Of a stretch of 64,000 nucleotides of DNA, positions 56,212 to 64,000 are shown piece after piece (the stretch's first letter is position 1; each line of letters opens with the position of its first letter). Below the pieces are notes generated by a model. That model was given only the letters and a program-made list of their open reading frames with translations, was not told where the DNA came from and searched no databases. This DNA is from Corynebacterium frankenforstense DSM 45800. GTDB taxonomy: Bacteria > Actinomycetota > Actinomycetes > Mycobacteriales > Mycobacteriaceae. The position numbers and the translations under genes were made by a program. The stretch is from contig NZ_CP009247.1 of NCBI RefSeq assembly GCF_001941485.1, positions 1,922,001 through 1,986,000 on the forward strand, read 5' to 3'.

Positions 56212-57624
56212 ATGAGCAACACTGCCCCGGCCCTCAAGGGCACGGCGAAGGGCATGACCTTCGGCGTGTTCATCGCGACGTCGTTCATGCTCTTCTCGAT
56301 GTACTTCGGCGCAGGCAACCTGATCTTCCCGCCGATGCTCGGCCTCCAGGCCGGAGAGAGCTTCGCGCCGGCCATGTTCGGCTTCCTCATCGCCGGCGTG
56401 GCCCTGCCGGTGCTCGCGATCATCGCCATCGCGATCTCGGGCGCGAACATGCGCGACCTCGCCTCGCGCGGCGGCTACCTCTTCGGCCTGGTCTTCCCGG
56501 TCCTGGCCTACCTGTCCATCGGCGCGTTCTACGCGCTGCCCCGTACCGGCGCGGTGAGCTTCTCCACCGCCATCCAGCCGCTGACCGGCTGGGACTCCAC
56601 GCTGGCCTCGGGAATCTTCAACTTCATCTTCTTCGGCATCGCGCTGGCGCTGGCCTACAACCCGACCTCCATCGTCAGCAAGCTGGGCAAGTTCCTCACC
56701 CCGGCGCTGCTGATCCTGCTGGTCGTCCTCATCGTCATCGCCGTGGCCAGGTTCGACGGCACCCCGGGCGCGCCCACCGAGGACTACGCCGACGCCCCGA
56801 TGGCCGGCGGCCTCCTGCAGGGCTACCTGACGATGGACTCCATCGCCGGCCTGGCCTTCGGCATCGTCGTCATCTCCGCGCTGCGCTACAGCAAGATCCC
56901 CGAGGGCGCCGCCCGCGTGCGCGGCACCATCTGGTGCGGCATCGGCGCCGGCGTCCTGCTGGCCCTGATCTACCTGGGCCTGGGCTTCATCGGCACCGTC
57001 ATCCCGGACGGCGACAAGTACGCCGACGGCGCCGAACTGCTCGCCGGCGCGTCCAACCTGACCATGGGCATGGCCGGCCAGATCATCTTCGGCCTGATCG
57101 TCCTGCTGGCCTGCATGACCACCGCCGTCGGCCTGATCGCCGCCACCAGCGAGTTCTTCGCCCTGCTGCTGCCGGGCGTGACCTACAAGGTCTGGGCCGT
57201 CCTCTTCGCCGTGATGTCCTTCGGCATGGCCACCATGGGCCTGGACACCGTGCTGGCCATCGCCGCCCCGGTCGTCTCCTTCATCTACCCGCCGGCGATC
57301 ACCCTGATCCTGATCACCCTGATCGAGCCGCTGGTGCGCAGGAAGACCTCCTTCTACTGGACCTTCCGCCTGTCCCTGTGGGTCGCCGTGATCTGGTCCG
57401 CGATCACCGTCGCCATCGAGCTGGGCGTCACCTCGTTCTCCCCGGTCGTCGACTGGGCCCCGATGCAGGACCTCACCCTGGGCTGGGTCCTGCCCGTGGT
57501 CGTCGCCTTCGTCATCGGCGTGATCCTCGACTTCACCACCGACCACCCGCAGCCAAAGTCCGCCCTGGTCAAGGCCATGGAGGAAGAGGAGCAGGCCGAT
57601 CAGGCCGGCGTCACGGCGCAGTAA
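56212..57624 (+). CDS. brnQ: Branched-chain amino acid transport system carrier protein
   Basis: A 470-residue sodium-coupled symporter for isoleucine, leucine and valine (LIVCS family). About 12 membrane helices are visible; the N-terminal MYFGAGNLIFPPMLG is the family signature, with FGIVVISALRYSKIP and CMTTAVGLIAATSEFF further on. The order aecD-brnQ-luciferase-like-ectP is as in C. glutamicum. Its own promoter lies just upstream and two hairpins follow (57639-57701). Start ATG at 56212 without an obvious strong Shine-Dalgarno (AGGGACC). Confidence 0.95.
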   Translation: MSNTAPALKGTAKGMTFGVFIATSFMLFSMYFGAGNLIFPPMLGLQAGESFAPAMFGFLIAGVALPVLAIIAIAISGANMRDLASRGGYLFGLVFPVLAYLSIGAFYALPRTGAVSFSTAIQPLTGWDSTLASGIFNFIFFGIALALAYNPTSIVSKLGKFLTPALLILLVVLIVIAVARFDGTPGAPTEDYADAPMAGGLLQGYLTMDSIAGLAFGIVVISALRYSKIPEGAARVRGTIWCGIGAGVLLALIYLGLGFIGTVIPDGDKYADGAELLAGASNLTMGMAGQIIFGLIVLLACMTTAVGLIAATSEFFALLLPGVTYKVWAVLFAVMSFGMATMGLDTVLAIAAPVVSFIYPPAITLILITLIEPLVRRKTSFYWTFRLSLWVAVIWSAITVAIELGVTSFSPVVDWAPMQDLTLGWVLPVVVAFVIGVILDFTTDHPQPKSALVKAMEEEEQADQAGVTAQ

Positions 57625-57638
57625 CGCGCACTGACGCG

Positions 57639-57663
57639 CGACGCCGCCACGCACGCGGCGTCG
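57639..57663 (+). terminator. First hairpin after brnQ
   Basis: A 9-bp stem (57639-57647 with 57655-57663) starts 15 bp after the brnQ stop. On the minus strand its right arm and flank read GATTTCCGACGCCGCG, the same 16-mer as at 7604-7619. Confidence 0.55.
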
Positions 57664-57674
57664 GAAATCGGATG

Positions 57675-57701
57675 GCGGCCGGGACTAATCCCGGCCGCTT
57701 T
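57675..57701 (+). terminator. Second, intrinsic terminator after brnQ
   Basis: A perfect 10-bp GC stem (57675-57684 with 57689-57698), CTAA loop, and TTT. It is a typical Rho-independent terminator 50 bp after the brnQ stop. Confidence 0.75.
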
Positions 57702-57750
57702 CGCGTTGCACGGGCCAGAGACCCCTGTAATCCGCGAGCGAAAGGTCCCC

Positions 57751-58743
57751 ATGAACGTCCCGCTGTCCCTCATCGACTTCTGTACCATCCACGACGGCGA
57801 GCGCCCCGGCGACTCCATCGCCCGCTCGGTGCGGCTGGCCCGGGAGGCCGAGCGGCTGGGCTACTCGCGCATCTGGTACGCCGAGCACCACAACATGAGC
57901 ACCATCAGCTCCTCGGCGCCCGCGGTGCTCATCGCGCACGTCGGCGCGCAGACCGAGAGGATCCGCCTCGGCGCCGGCGGCGTGATGCTGCCCAACCACT
58001 CCCCCTACGTCGTCGCCGAGCAGTTCGGCATGCTCGCCGAGATGTACCCGGGCCGCATCGACCTGGGTCTGGGCCGGGCACCGGGCACCGACCAGAACAC
58101 GCTGGGCCGGGCGCTGCGCCGCGACCCGCGCGCCGCGGAGCACTTTCCCGACGACGTCGCGGAGCTGGCCGCCTACCTCTCCGGCGACTCGCTGATCCCC
58201 GGCGTGCAGGCGATGCCGGGCGCGGGCACGAACGTGCCGCTCTACATCCTGGGCTCCTCGATGTTCGGCGCGACGCTGGCGGCGAAGATGGGCCTGCCCT
58301 ACTCCTTCGCCTCGCACTTCGCGCCGCGCCACCTCACGCAGGCGACCAGCTACTACCGGCAGAACTACCAGCCGTCCGAGCGCTACCCCGAGCCCTACGT
58401 CATCGCCGCGGTCAACGTCACCGCCGCCGACACCGTCGACGAGGCGCGCGCCGACTTCGAGCAGGTCGCCCGCGAGCGCGTGCGCAACATGGCCACCCGG
58501 GGACCCGCCGGGCGCCACATCAGCGAGGAGAACCTCGACGCGCTGGTCAACTCGCCGTCCGGCCAGCAGATCATCTCTATGCTGCAGTTCACCGCCGTCG
58601 GCGACGGCGCGGAGGTGCACCGCTACCTCGGTGAGTTCACCAAACTGGCCCAGGCCGACGAGCTTATGATCTCCCTGCAGTCGCCCACCGGTGAGAAGAC
58701 CGACCGGGCCATGGAGATCCTCGCCGAGGCCTGGGGGCTCTAG
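57751..58743 (+). CDS. Luciferase-like monooxygenase (LLM, MsnO8-type)
   Basis: A 330-residue TIM-barrel flavin-dependent oxidoreductase of the bacterial luciferase superfamily. SLIDFCTIHDGE, WYAEHHNMSTISSSAPAVLIAH in two parts, GAGGVMLPNHSPYVVAEQF and LGLGRAPGTDQNTL match the single-component luciferase-like group. Substrate and activity are unknown. GAAAGG lies 5 nt before the ATG at 57751. It is separated from brnQ by a terminator, so it has its own promoter, and converges on the BCCT gene (9-bp gap). Confidence 0.9.
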   Translation: MNVPLSLIDFCTIHDGERPGDSIARSVRLAREAERLGYSRIWYAEHHNMSTISSSAPAVLIAHVGAQTERIRLGAGGVMLPNHSPYVVAEQFGMLAEMYPGRIDLGLGRAPGTDQNTLGRALRRDPRAAEHFPDDVAELAAYLSGDSLIPGVQAMPGAGTNVPLYILGSSMFGATLAAKMGLPYSFASHFAPRHLTQATSYYRQNYQPSERYPEPYVIAAVNVTAADTVDEARADFEQVARERVRNMATRGPAGRHISEENLDALVNSPSGQQIISMLQFTAVGDGAEVHRYLGEFTKLAQADELMISLQSPTGEKTDRAMEILAEAWGL

Positions 58744-58752
58744 CCCCGGGTC

Positions 58753-60612
58753 CTAGTCGTCCCACTCCTCGGCCGAGCGCGGGCGGGACTGCTCGATGAG
58801 GCGGTAGTTCTCGCCCGTCTCGAAGTCCTCGTCCTCGGCCGCGGAGAAGACCTCGCCGTCGACGAGGTAGTGGCCCTCCTCGTCGCGCTCGAGGATGGGC
58901 CGGTCCAGGGCGTTGCCCTCCTCGTCGTAGCCGGGCGCCGGGCGCGCCTCGTGCTCCTCGAGCTTCTCGGCGCTGTCGGTGACCTCCCACTGGCGGGTGC
59001 GCACGCGGCGCACCGACGCGGCGTCGTCGGTCATGCCCTTGACCAGGGCGTACATCATGACGAAGTTGGTCAGGAAGAACGGCAGGGCCACGATGATGGC
59101 GACCTCCTGCAGCGCCTCGATGCCGGACTCCGGGGAGATGACCAGCAGCGCGGCGGCCACCGCGCCGATCAGCGCGCCCCACATCACCCGGTACCAGGTG
59201 GGGGTCTTGTCCTCGGCACCGCTGGCGATCATGTCGTTGACCATCGCCGCCGAGTCGATCGAGGTGATGAAGAAGATCGCGATGATCGCCACGGCGAACG
59301 CGCTGACCAGGCCGGTCAGCGGGTAGGCGTCGAGCAGGTTGAACAGCGCGGCGGGCACGTTGCCCTCCTCGACGACCGGCTGGGTCAGCACGCCCGGGTC
59401 GCTGTTCTCCAGCTCGATGCCGGCGCGGCCGAAGATTCCGAACCAGATCACGGAGAACAGCGAGGGCACGGCCAGCGCGCCGAAGATGTACTCGCGCACA
59501 GTGCGCCCGCGGGAGATGCGGGCGATGAACATGCCGGCGAAGGGGGACCAGCAGATCGTCCAGGCCCAGTAGAAGACCGTCCACTTGCCCTGCCAGCCCG
59601 GGTTGTCGTTGAAGGAGTCGGTCCAGAACATGACCTCGGGCAGGCCGGTGACGTAGAGGCCGAAGGACTCGACGAGGAACTTGATCAGGGTCAGCGTCGG
59701 CCCGGCCAGCAGCACGAAGGCCATGAGCGCCATCGCGGCGCCGATGTTGATGTTGCTGAGGATCTTGACGCCGCGCTCCAGGCCGGTGGCCACGGACACG
59801 CAGCCGATCGCGGTGATGGTCACGACGATCAGCAGCTGCATCCAGGAGATCTCCGGCACGCCCCACAGCTGGTGCATGCCCGAGTTGATCTGCAGGGTGC
59901 CCAGGCCGACGGAGACGGCGATGCCGAAGGTGGTGCCCACGATGGCGAGCACGTCGATGAGCTTGCCGGGCAGGCCGTAGATCCTCCCGCCCAGCAGCGG
60001 GGCGAAGACGGAGGACAGGCGCGGGGGCAGCTTGCGCTTGTAGATGAAGTAGCCCAGCGCCAGGCCCGGCAGCACGAAGATGACCCACATGTGCAGGGCG
60101 AAGTGGTAGTAGGTGAACACGAACGCCTCGCGGATGGCGTCCTCGCTCATCGACTCGGCGTCGGCCATCGGCACGTTGTAGGCGTGGTTGAGCGGCTCGG
60201 CCACGCCCCAGAACATCAGCACCGCGCCGAGGCCGGCGGCGAAGAGCATGGAGAACCAGACCGGGAAGCTGTGCTCGGGCTCGTCCTCGTCGTCGCCGAG
60301 CTTGACGCGCCCGTAGCGCGAGAGCGCGATGCAGACCAGGAAGATGAAGGCGGCGGAGATGCCGCCGATGTACATCCAGCCCAGGTTGGACAGCAGCCAG
60401 TCGGAGGCCACGGCGAAGACGTCGCGGGCGGAGTCGCCGGCGATGATGGTCACGGCCACGAAGGCGACGACGAATCCGACGGCACCGAGGAAGACGACCG
60501 GGTCGGACTGCAGCCGGGCCAGCGGGCGGGCGGATGCGGCGGCCCGTTCACGGGCGCGCCCCGTCTGCTCCTCTCGTTGCCGCGAGTGTTCAGTTTCGGG
60601 GGTGGGAGGCAT
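58753..60612 (-). CDS. ectP: BCCT family compatible-solute transporter
   Basis: A sodium-coupled betaine/carnitine/choline-type transporter of 619 residues, 12 membrane helices. The family signature is WTICWSPFAGMFIARISRGR (about residues 345-365), with the conserved FAAGLGAVLMFWGVAEPLNH (about 125-145). An Arg/Glu-rich N-terminus (about 35 residues) and an acidic C-terminal tail (about 90 residues) face the cytosol; in this family such tails sense osmotic stress. By position (after brnQ and the luciferase-like gene) and length it matches C. glutamicum EctP, which takes up ectoine, proline and betaine. A single gene, with an AT-rich 5' region (about 60640-60680). Confidence 0.87.
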   Translation of the reverse strand: MPPTPETEHSRQREEQTGRARERAAASARPLARLQSDPVVFLGAVGFVVAFVAVTIIAGDSARDVFAVASDWLLSNLGWMYIGGISAAFIFLVCIALSRYGRVKLGDDEDEPEHSFPVWFSMLFAAGLGAVLMFWGVAEPLNHAYNVPMADAESMSEDAIREAFVFTYYHFALHMWVIFVLPGLALGYFIYKRKLPPRLSSVFAPLLGGRIYGLPGKLIDVLAIVGTTFGIAVSVGLGTLQINSGMHQLWGVPEISWMQLLIVVTITAIGCVSVATGLERGVKILSNINIGAAMALMAFVLLAGPTLTLIKFLVESFGLYVTGLPEVMFWTDSFNDNPGWQGKWTVFYWAWTICWSPFAGMFIARISRGRTVREYIFGALAVPSLFSVIWFGIFGRAGIELENSDPGVLTQPVVEEGNVPAALFNLLDAYPLTGLVSAFAVAIIAIFFITSIDSAAMVNDMIASGAEDKTPTWYRVMWGALIGAVAAALLVISPESGIEALQEVAIIVALPFFLTNFVMMYALVKGMTDDAASVRRVRTRQWEVTDSAEKLEEHEARPAPGYDEEGNALDRPILERDEEGHYLVDGEVFSAAEDEDFETGENYRLIEQSRPRSAEEWDD

Positions 60613-60742
60613 GTGTCAGCTTCCGTTCGACGGGCCCGTGCGGGCTCACATTTACTTTGTAGAGCATAGAGGTAGGCACCCCCGCGAGAAGATTTCGGTC
60701 CGGGAGCACGTTTCCGGGCATTCCCGGGCGGCCGCCGGCGCC

Positions 60743-61651
60743 TCAGGCCAGCAGCGCGCCGGCGACCATGATGACGGGCACGGCCAGCACGGTGGAGACC
60801 ACGCCGGTGTCGCGGGCGAAGTCCTCGCCGACGCGGAAGCGCAGCGCGTAGGTGTAGACGTTCTGCGCGGTCGGCAGTGCCCCGAGCAGCACCGCGGTCT
60901 GGAGCGCCGGCCCGGTCATGCCGAAGACCAGCGCGCCGATCAGGCCCGCGACCACGGGCTGGACGACGGTCTTGGCCACCGCCGCGCACACGACCGGCGC
61001 GCCCGGGCGGGGCCAGTGCCCGTAGAGCGACATGCCGAAGACGACGAGCGCGAGCGGCACCGAGGCCCCGGCGAGCATGCCGACGGGCTCCTCGATCAGG
61101 GTGGGCACCGGCAGGCGGCCGGCGGCGAAGACGATGCCGGCGATCGCGGCCAGCAGCATCGGGTTCTTGAACGCGACGACGACGTTGCGCCACCACTTCG
61201 CGCCGGGCTCGTGCATCAGGTCGATGGCCGTCAGCGTGACCGGGGCGTAGAAGGCGATCTGGAAGAGCATCACGGGCACCACCGCGGCGGCGTCGCCGAG
61301 CACGTAGGCGGCCAGCGGGACGCCGAGGTTGCCGGCGTTGGCGTAGGAGGAGCCCAGCCCGGCGATGACGGCCTCGTCGCGGCGGAAGCCGAAGACCCAG
61401 CGGGCGAAGAGCCCGAAGCAGGCGCCCACCGCCAGCGCGGAGATCGCCGCCACGGCGAGGTGGGCGGAGAAGACCTCGGCGGGGTCGGTGTGGACGAGCT
61501 TGTCGAAGAGCAGCGCCGGGGTGGCGATCGCGTAGACGAAGGCGGCCAGCGCCCGCTGTCCCTGCGGCCCCAGCGTCCCGGTGCGCGCGAGCACCCAGCC
61601 CAACGCCATGACGACGAGGACGACGCCGAAGCCGGTCAGAACATTCGTCAT
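60743..61651 (-). CDS. AEC (auxin efflux carrier) family permease
   Basis: A 302-residue permease with about 10 hydrophobic helices (FGVVLVVMALGWVLAR at the N-terminus, the internal inverted repeat of the AEC fold, and a final MVAGALLA). Conserved turns GLGSSYANAGNLGVPLAAYV and ALPTAQNVYTYALRF (asparagine at the helix breaks) are typical. AEC proteins carry organic acids, auxins or amino acids. Its ATG overlaps the stop of the FAD/Fe-S dehydrogenase gene (ATGA), so the two are coupled and the substrate may be the dehydrogenase's acid (lactate, glycolate or similar); this is inference. Confidence 0.87.
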   Translation of the reverse strand: MTNVLTGFGVVLVVMALGWVLARTGTLGPQGQRALAAFVYAIATPALLFDKLVHTDPAEVFSAHLAVAAISALAVGACFGLFARWVFGFRRDEAVIAGLGSSYANAGNLGVPLAAYVLGDAAAVVPVMLFQIAFYAPVTLTAIDLMHEPGAKWWRNVVVAFKNPMLLAAIAGIVFAAGRLPVPTLIEEPVGMLAGASVPLALVVFGMSLYGHWPRPGAPVVCAAVAKTVVQPVVAGLIGALVFGMTGPALQTAVLLGALPTAQNVYTYALRFRVGEDFARDTGVVSTVLAVPVIMVAGALLA

Positions 61652-64000
61652 CCGCGCTCCCCCGCCAGGCCGGCCTGCCCGAGGATCTCGAGGAGCACCT
61701 CGGCGATGTGCCGGGCGCGCACCCCGGTGCCCTGCTCGATCTGGGTGCGGCAGGAGAAGCCGTCGGCGATGACGGTGGTGTCCGCCGCGGCGGCCTCCCG
61801 CACCCGCGGGAAGAGCTCACGCTCGCCGAGGGCCATGGACAGCTCACCGTGACCCTTCTCGAAGCCCCAGTTGCCGGCCAGCCCGCAGCAGCCGGTCGAG
61901 ATGGTCTCCTGCTCGACGCCGAGCGCAGCGAGCACGTCGGCGGCCTCCTGCGGATCGCCCAGGGAGCGCTCATGGCAGTGCACCTGCGTCAGGGCGCTGA
62001 CCGCCGGTAGCCCGGAGACGTCGAGCGCGCCGTCGTCGACGAGCTCGCGGATGCGCGGGGCGACGGTCTGCGCGAAGGACCGGGTCTGCCGCGCCAGCCG
62101 CGCGATCTGCGGCGAAGCCGACAGCTCGGTGGACTCGTGCTCGAGCATGACGGTGCAGGACGGCTCCACACCGACGACGGTCAGCCCCTCATCGAGGTAG
62201 GGCTCGAGCACCTCGGCGCTGTGCTCGAGGACCTTCTTGGCCACGGTCAGCTGCCCCGTCGAGTGCCAGGTCAGCCCGCAGCACACGAATCCGTCGGGGA
62301 TGATGACGTCGAAGCCGAGTGCCTCGAGCACGCGCACCGCCGCCTGCGCCGGCGCGGTGCCGAGTTGGTTGTTGAAGGAGTCCGGCCACAGCACCACCGT
62401 CTCGCGGTCGTCGCTTGACGACGCCGCGTCCGCCCGCCGTCGCTGCCACCGTTGCAGGTTTTCGTGGGCGAAGTGGATCAGCGGACGGGTGGTGTCCAGG
62501 CCCCCGGCGCGCGCCATGAGCTTGGAGACGACCGGGGCGTGCATGGCCCAGTCGACCATGCGCGGCACCAGGGGGATGCGGTGGGCGACTGCACCGAGCA
62601 CCGGCAGCCAGCCCATCAGGTAGTGGGCCATGGGCCGGATGCGGTGGCGGTAGTGGTGGTGGAGGAACTCGGCCTTGTAGGTGGCCATGTCGACGTTGAC
62701 GGGGCACTCGGAGGCGCAGGCCTTGCAGGACAGGCACAGATCGAGGGCCTCCTCGACCTCCTTGGAGCGCACGCCGTCGGGCAGTGCCTCGCCGCGGTAC
62801 ATCTCGGCGAGCAGGCGGGCACGCCCACGGGTGGAGTGGACCTCGTCGCCCGTGATCTGGAAGGAGGGGCACATCGCGTCGTCCTCGGAGCGGCAGGCGG
62901 ACACACCGACGCACCGGTTGATCGCGGAGAGGAAGTCACCCTTGTCCGAGGTGAAGCGGTGCACCGGGGTGATGTCCAGGCCGCGCTGGGCGGGGTCCAT
63001 GCGCAGGCCCTCGGTGACCTCGTCCGGATCGACGAGCACACCGGGGTTGCACACGCCCTCGGGGTCGAAGATCGCCTTGAACTCGGCGAAGAGGTCGAGC
63101 ATCTCCTTCGAGTACATCTCCGGCAGCAGGCTGGAGCGGGCGCGGCCGTCGCCGTGCTCGCCGGAGAGCGAGCCGCCGAAGGAGGAGACCAGCTGCGCGG
63201 CCTCGTGCATGAAGTCACGGAAGGCGGCGACCCCCGCGGGCGTCGTGAAGTCGAAGCCGATGCGCACGTGCACGCAGCCCTCGCCGAAGTGGCCGAAGGG
63301 GATGCCGCGCAGGTGGTAACGGTCCATCAGGGCGTAGAGACCGCGCAGGTAGTCGGCGAGGTTCTCCGGCGGCACCGCGGAGTCCTCCCAGTTGGGCCAG
63401 GCCTCGCCGCCGTCGGGCAGGCGGGTGACGGTGCCGGCCGAGGACTCGCGGATGCGCCACAGCCCACGCATCTCGGTCGGGTCGCTGACGACGACGTGGT
63501 CGATGGTGGCCACGCTGCCGGCGACCTGCTCGGCCGCTGCGACGGCCTCCTCGACGGTGTCGCCGCCGGTCTCGCAGTAGAGCCAGCCACCGGCGGCCAG
63601 CCCCTTGCGCTCGCCGGGCAGGTTCTTGCCCGCGTTGGCCTGGCCCTGCTTGGAGCGCAGGGCGGCCAGCAGGTCGCCACCCATGCCCTCGATGGTGGCC
63701 ACGCCGGGCTGGCGCAGCACAGGCGCGGCGGCAGCGGCGTCATAGACGGTCTCGAAGGCCAGCACGGCCAGCGCGCGGACCTTGGGCACCGGCACCAGGC
63801 GGACCTTCATCTTCGTGATCACGCCGAGGGTGCCCTCGGAGCCAGCGATCGCACGGGCGGGATTCTCGGCGAGGTGATGCAGCCCGTAGCCGGAGACCTG
63901 GCGCGGGAAGCGGCCCAACTCGGTGTCGATCAGCTCGGCGTTGTCGGCGTAAAGCGCGCGTAGCTTCGCGTCGATCTCCTCGTCGGAGCAGCCCTCGGGC
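61648..64000 (-). CDS. FAD- and Fe-S-binding 2-hydroxyacid dehydrogenase (GlcD-GlcF fusion / D-lactate type), partial
   Basis: The 5' end lies outside the window; 783 residues are visible. The order is: end of the FAD-binding PCMH domain (GSEGTLGVITKMKVRLVPVP), FAD-oxidase C-terminal domain with HIS-rich IPFGHFGEGCVHVRIGFDF and SLSGEHGDGRARSSLLPEMY, a ferredoxin-like domain (CVGVSACRSEDDAMCPSF and CLSCKACASECPVN) and two CCG domains (CCGLTWHSTGQL and CCGLAGNWGFEKGHGEL). This is a one-chain fusion of the GlcD/Dld-like flavoprotein with the GlcF-like Fe-S subunit, oxidising D-lactate, glycolate or D-2-hydroxyglutarate to the quinone pool. Its stop overlaps the AEC gene start. The C. glutamicum neighbour of ectP is also such a gene. 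Confidence 0.93.
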   Translation of the reverse strand, partial: PEGCSDEEIDAKLRALYADNAELIDTELGRFPRQVSGYGLHHLAENPARAIAGSEGTLGVITKMKVRLVPVPKVRALAVLAFETVYDAAAAAPVLRQPGVATIEGMGGDLLAALRSKQGQANAGKNLPGERKGLAAGGWLYCETGGDTVEEAVAAAEQVAGSVATIDHVVVSDPTEMRGLWRIRESSAGTVTRLPDGGEAWPNWEDSAVPPENLADYLRGLYALMDRYHLRGIPFGHFGEGCVHVRIGFDFTTPAGVAAFRDFMHEAAQLVSSFGGSLSGEHGDGRARSSLLPEMYSKEMLDLFAEFKAIFDPEGVCNPGVLVDPDEVTEGLRMDPAQRGLDITPVHRFTSDKGDFLSAINRCVGVSACRSEDDAMCPSFQITGDEVHSTRGRARLLAEMYRGEALPDGVRSKEVEEALDLCLSCKACASECPVNVDMATYKAEFLHHHYRHRIRPMAHYLMGWLPVLGAVAHRIPLVPRMVDWAMHAPVVSKLMARAGGLDTTRPLIHFAHENLQRWQRRRADAASSSDDRETVVLWPDSFNNQLGTAPAQAAVRVLEALGFDVIIPDGFVCCGLTWHSTGQLTVAKKVLEHSAEVLEPYLDEGLTVVGVEPSCTVMLEHESTELSASPQIARLARQTRSFAQTVAPRIRELVDDGALDVSGLPAVSALTQVHCHERSLGDPQEAADVLAALGVEQETISTGCCGLAGNWGFEKGHGELSMALGERELFPRVREAAAADTTVIADGFSCRTQIEQGTGVRARHIAEVLLEILGQAGLAGERG

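Overview
The window is chromosomal DNA of a high-GC Corynebacterium (order Mycobacteriales). No taxon label was given; the assignment rests on gene content and order seen here: aceE; dnaG and dgt; glyS, a SmtB/ArsR repressor and a Fur-family Zur; the uppS-recO-era-ybeY-phoH-rsmE-dnaJ-hrcA-hemW block; fadD15 and malQ; treS and maltokinase; and an AecD-like lyase, brnQ, a luciferase-like protein and a BCCT carrier. From memory, this order resembles the equivalent part of the C. glutamicum chromosome. No prophage, insertion sequence, CRISPR array or rRNA operon is visible. The window holds 55 intact or window-truncated protein genes, one frameshifted gene and two tRNAs. The first gene (aceE) and the last (a FAD/Fe-S oxidoreductase) run off the ends.

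Layout. 1-8.5 kb: the 3' part of aceE, a DUF1707 protein, an alpha/beta hydrolase divergent from an acyl carrier protein, the proton-translocating transhydrogenase pntAB, and a NagD-like phosphatase. 8.5-17 kb, the most accessory-looking part: a hypothetical gene, a beta-lactamase-fold serine hydrolase divergent from an MFS exporter and its TetR regulator, a secreted SGNH lipase, tRNA-Met, and two tandem Tat-exported PhoD phosphatases, the second with a frameshift in its signal peptide. 17-25 kb: tRNA-Asn, an excalibur-domain protein, dnaG, a secreted guanyl-type RNase with an adjacent barstar-like inhibitor, dgt, and a TPM-domain protein. 25-29.7 kb: glyS with two downstream genes, the zinc regulators, and a ferritin-like/VIT1 metal transporter. 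29.7-41.2 kb: a tightly packed leftward block for ribosome and RNA maturation, protein folding, DNA repair and cell-wall lipid carrier synthesis, with pdxY inside it. 41.3-50.4 kb: acyl-CoA synthetase and alpha-glucan/trehalose metabolism. 50.4-64 kb: idi, a lipoprotein, an ABC exporter, a C-S lyase, a GNAT-like protein, branched-chain amino acid and compatible-solute transporters, an AEC permease and a lactate/glycolate-type dehydrogenase.

How the parts fit. treS and maltokinase (ATGA overlap) would turn trehalose into maltose 1-phosphate, with malQ nearby for maltodextrins. The MFS gene and tetR form a self-regulated exporter unit with an excellent 26-bp palindrome over the promoter. Two palindromes with CRP/GlxR half-sites and spacing lie upstream of pntAB and between fadD15 and malQ. 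Many first-in-transcript genes have a -10-like hexamer 6-8 nt before the start codon and no Shine-Dalgarno sequence, pointing to leaderless mRNAs.

The best leads are the phoD signal-peptide frameshift and the 11-bp direct repeats shared by both phoD genes; an 18-bp-armed inverted repeat and a pair of TCAAGTG palindromes without an assigned regulator; a zinc-regulator locus with a large U-less hairpin; and a set of nearly identical 13- to 18-mers dispersed in unrelated genes. I did not find a clearly new multi-gene system.
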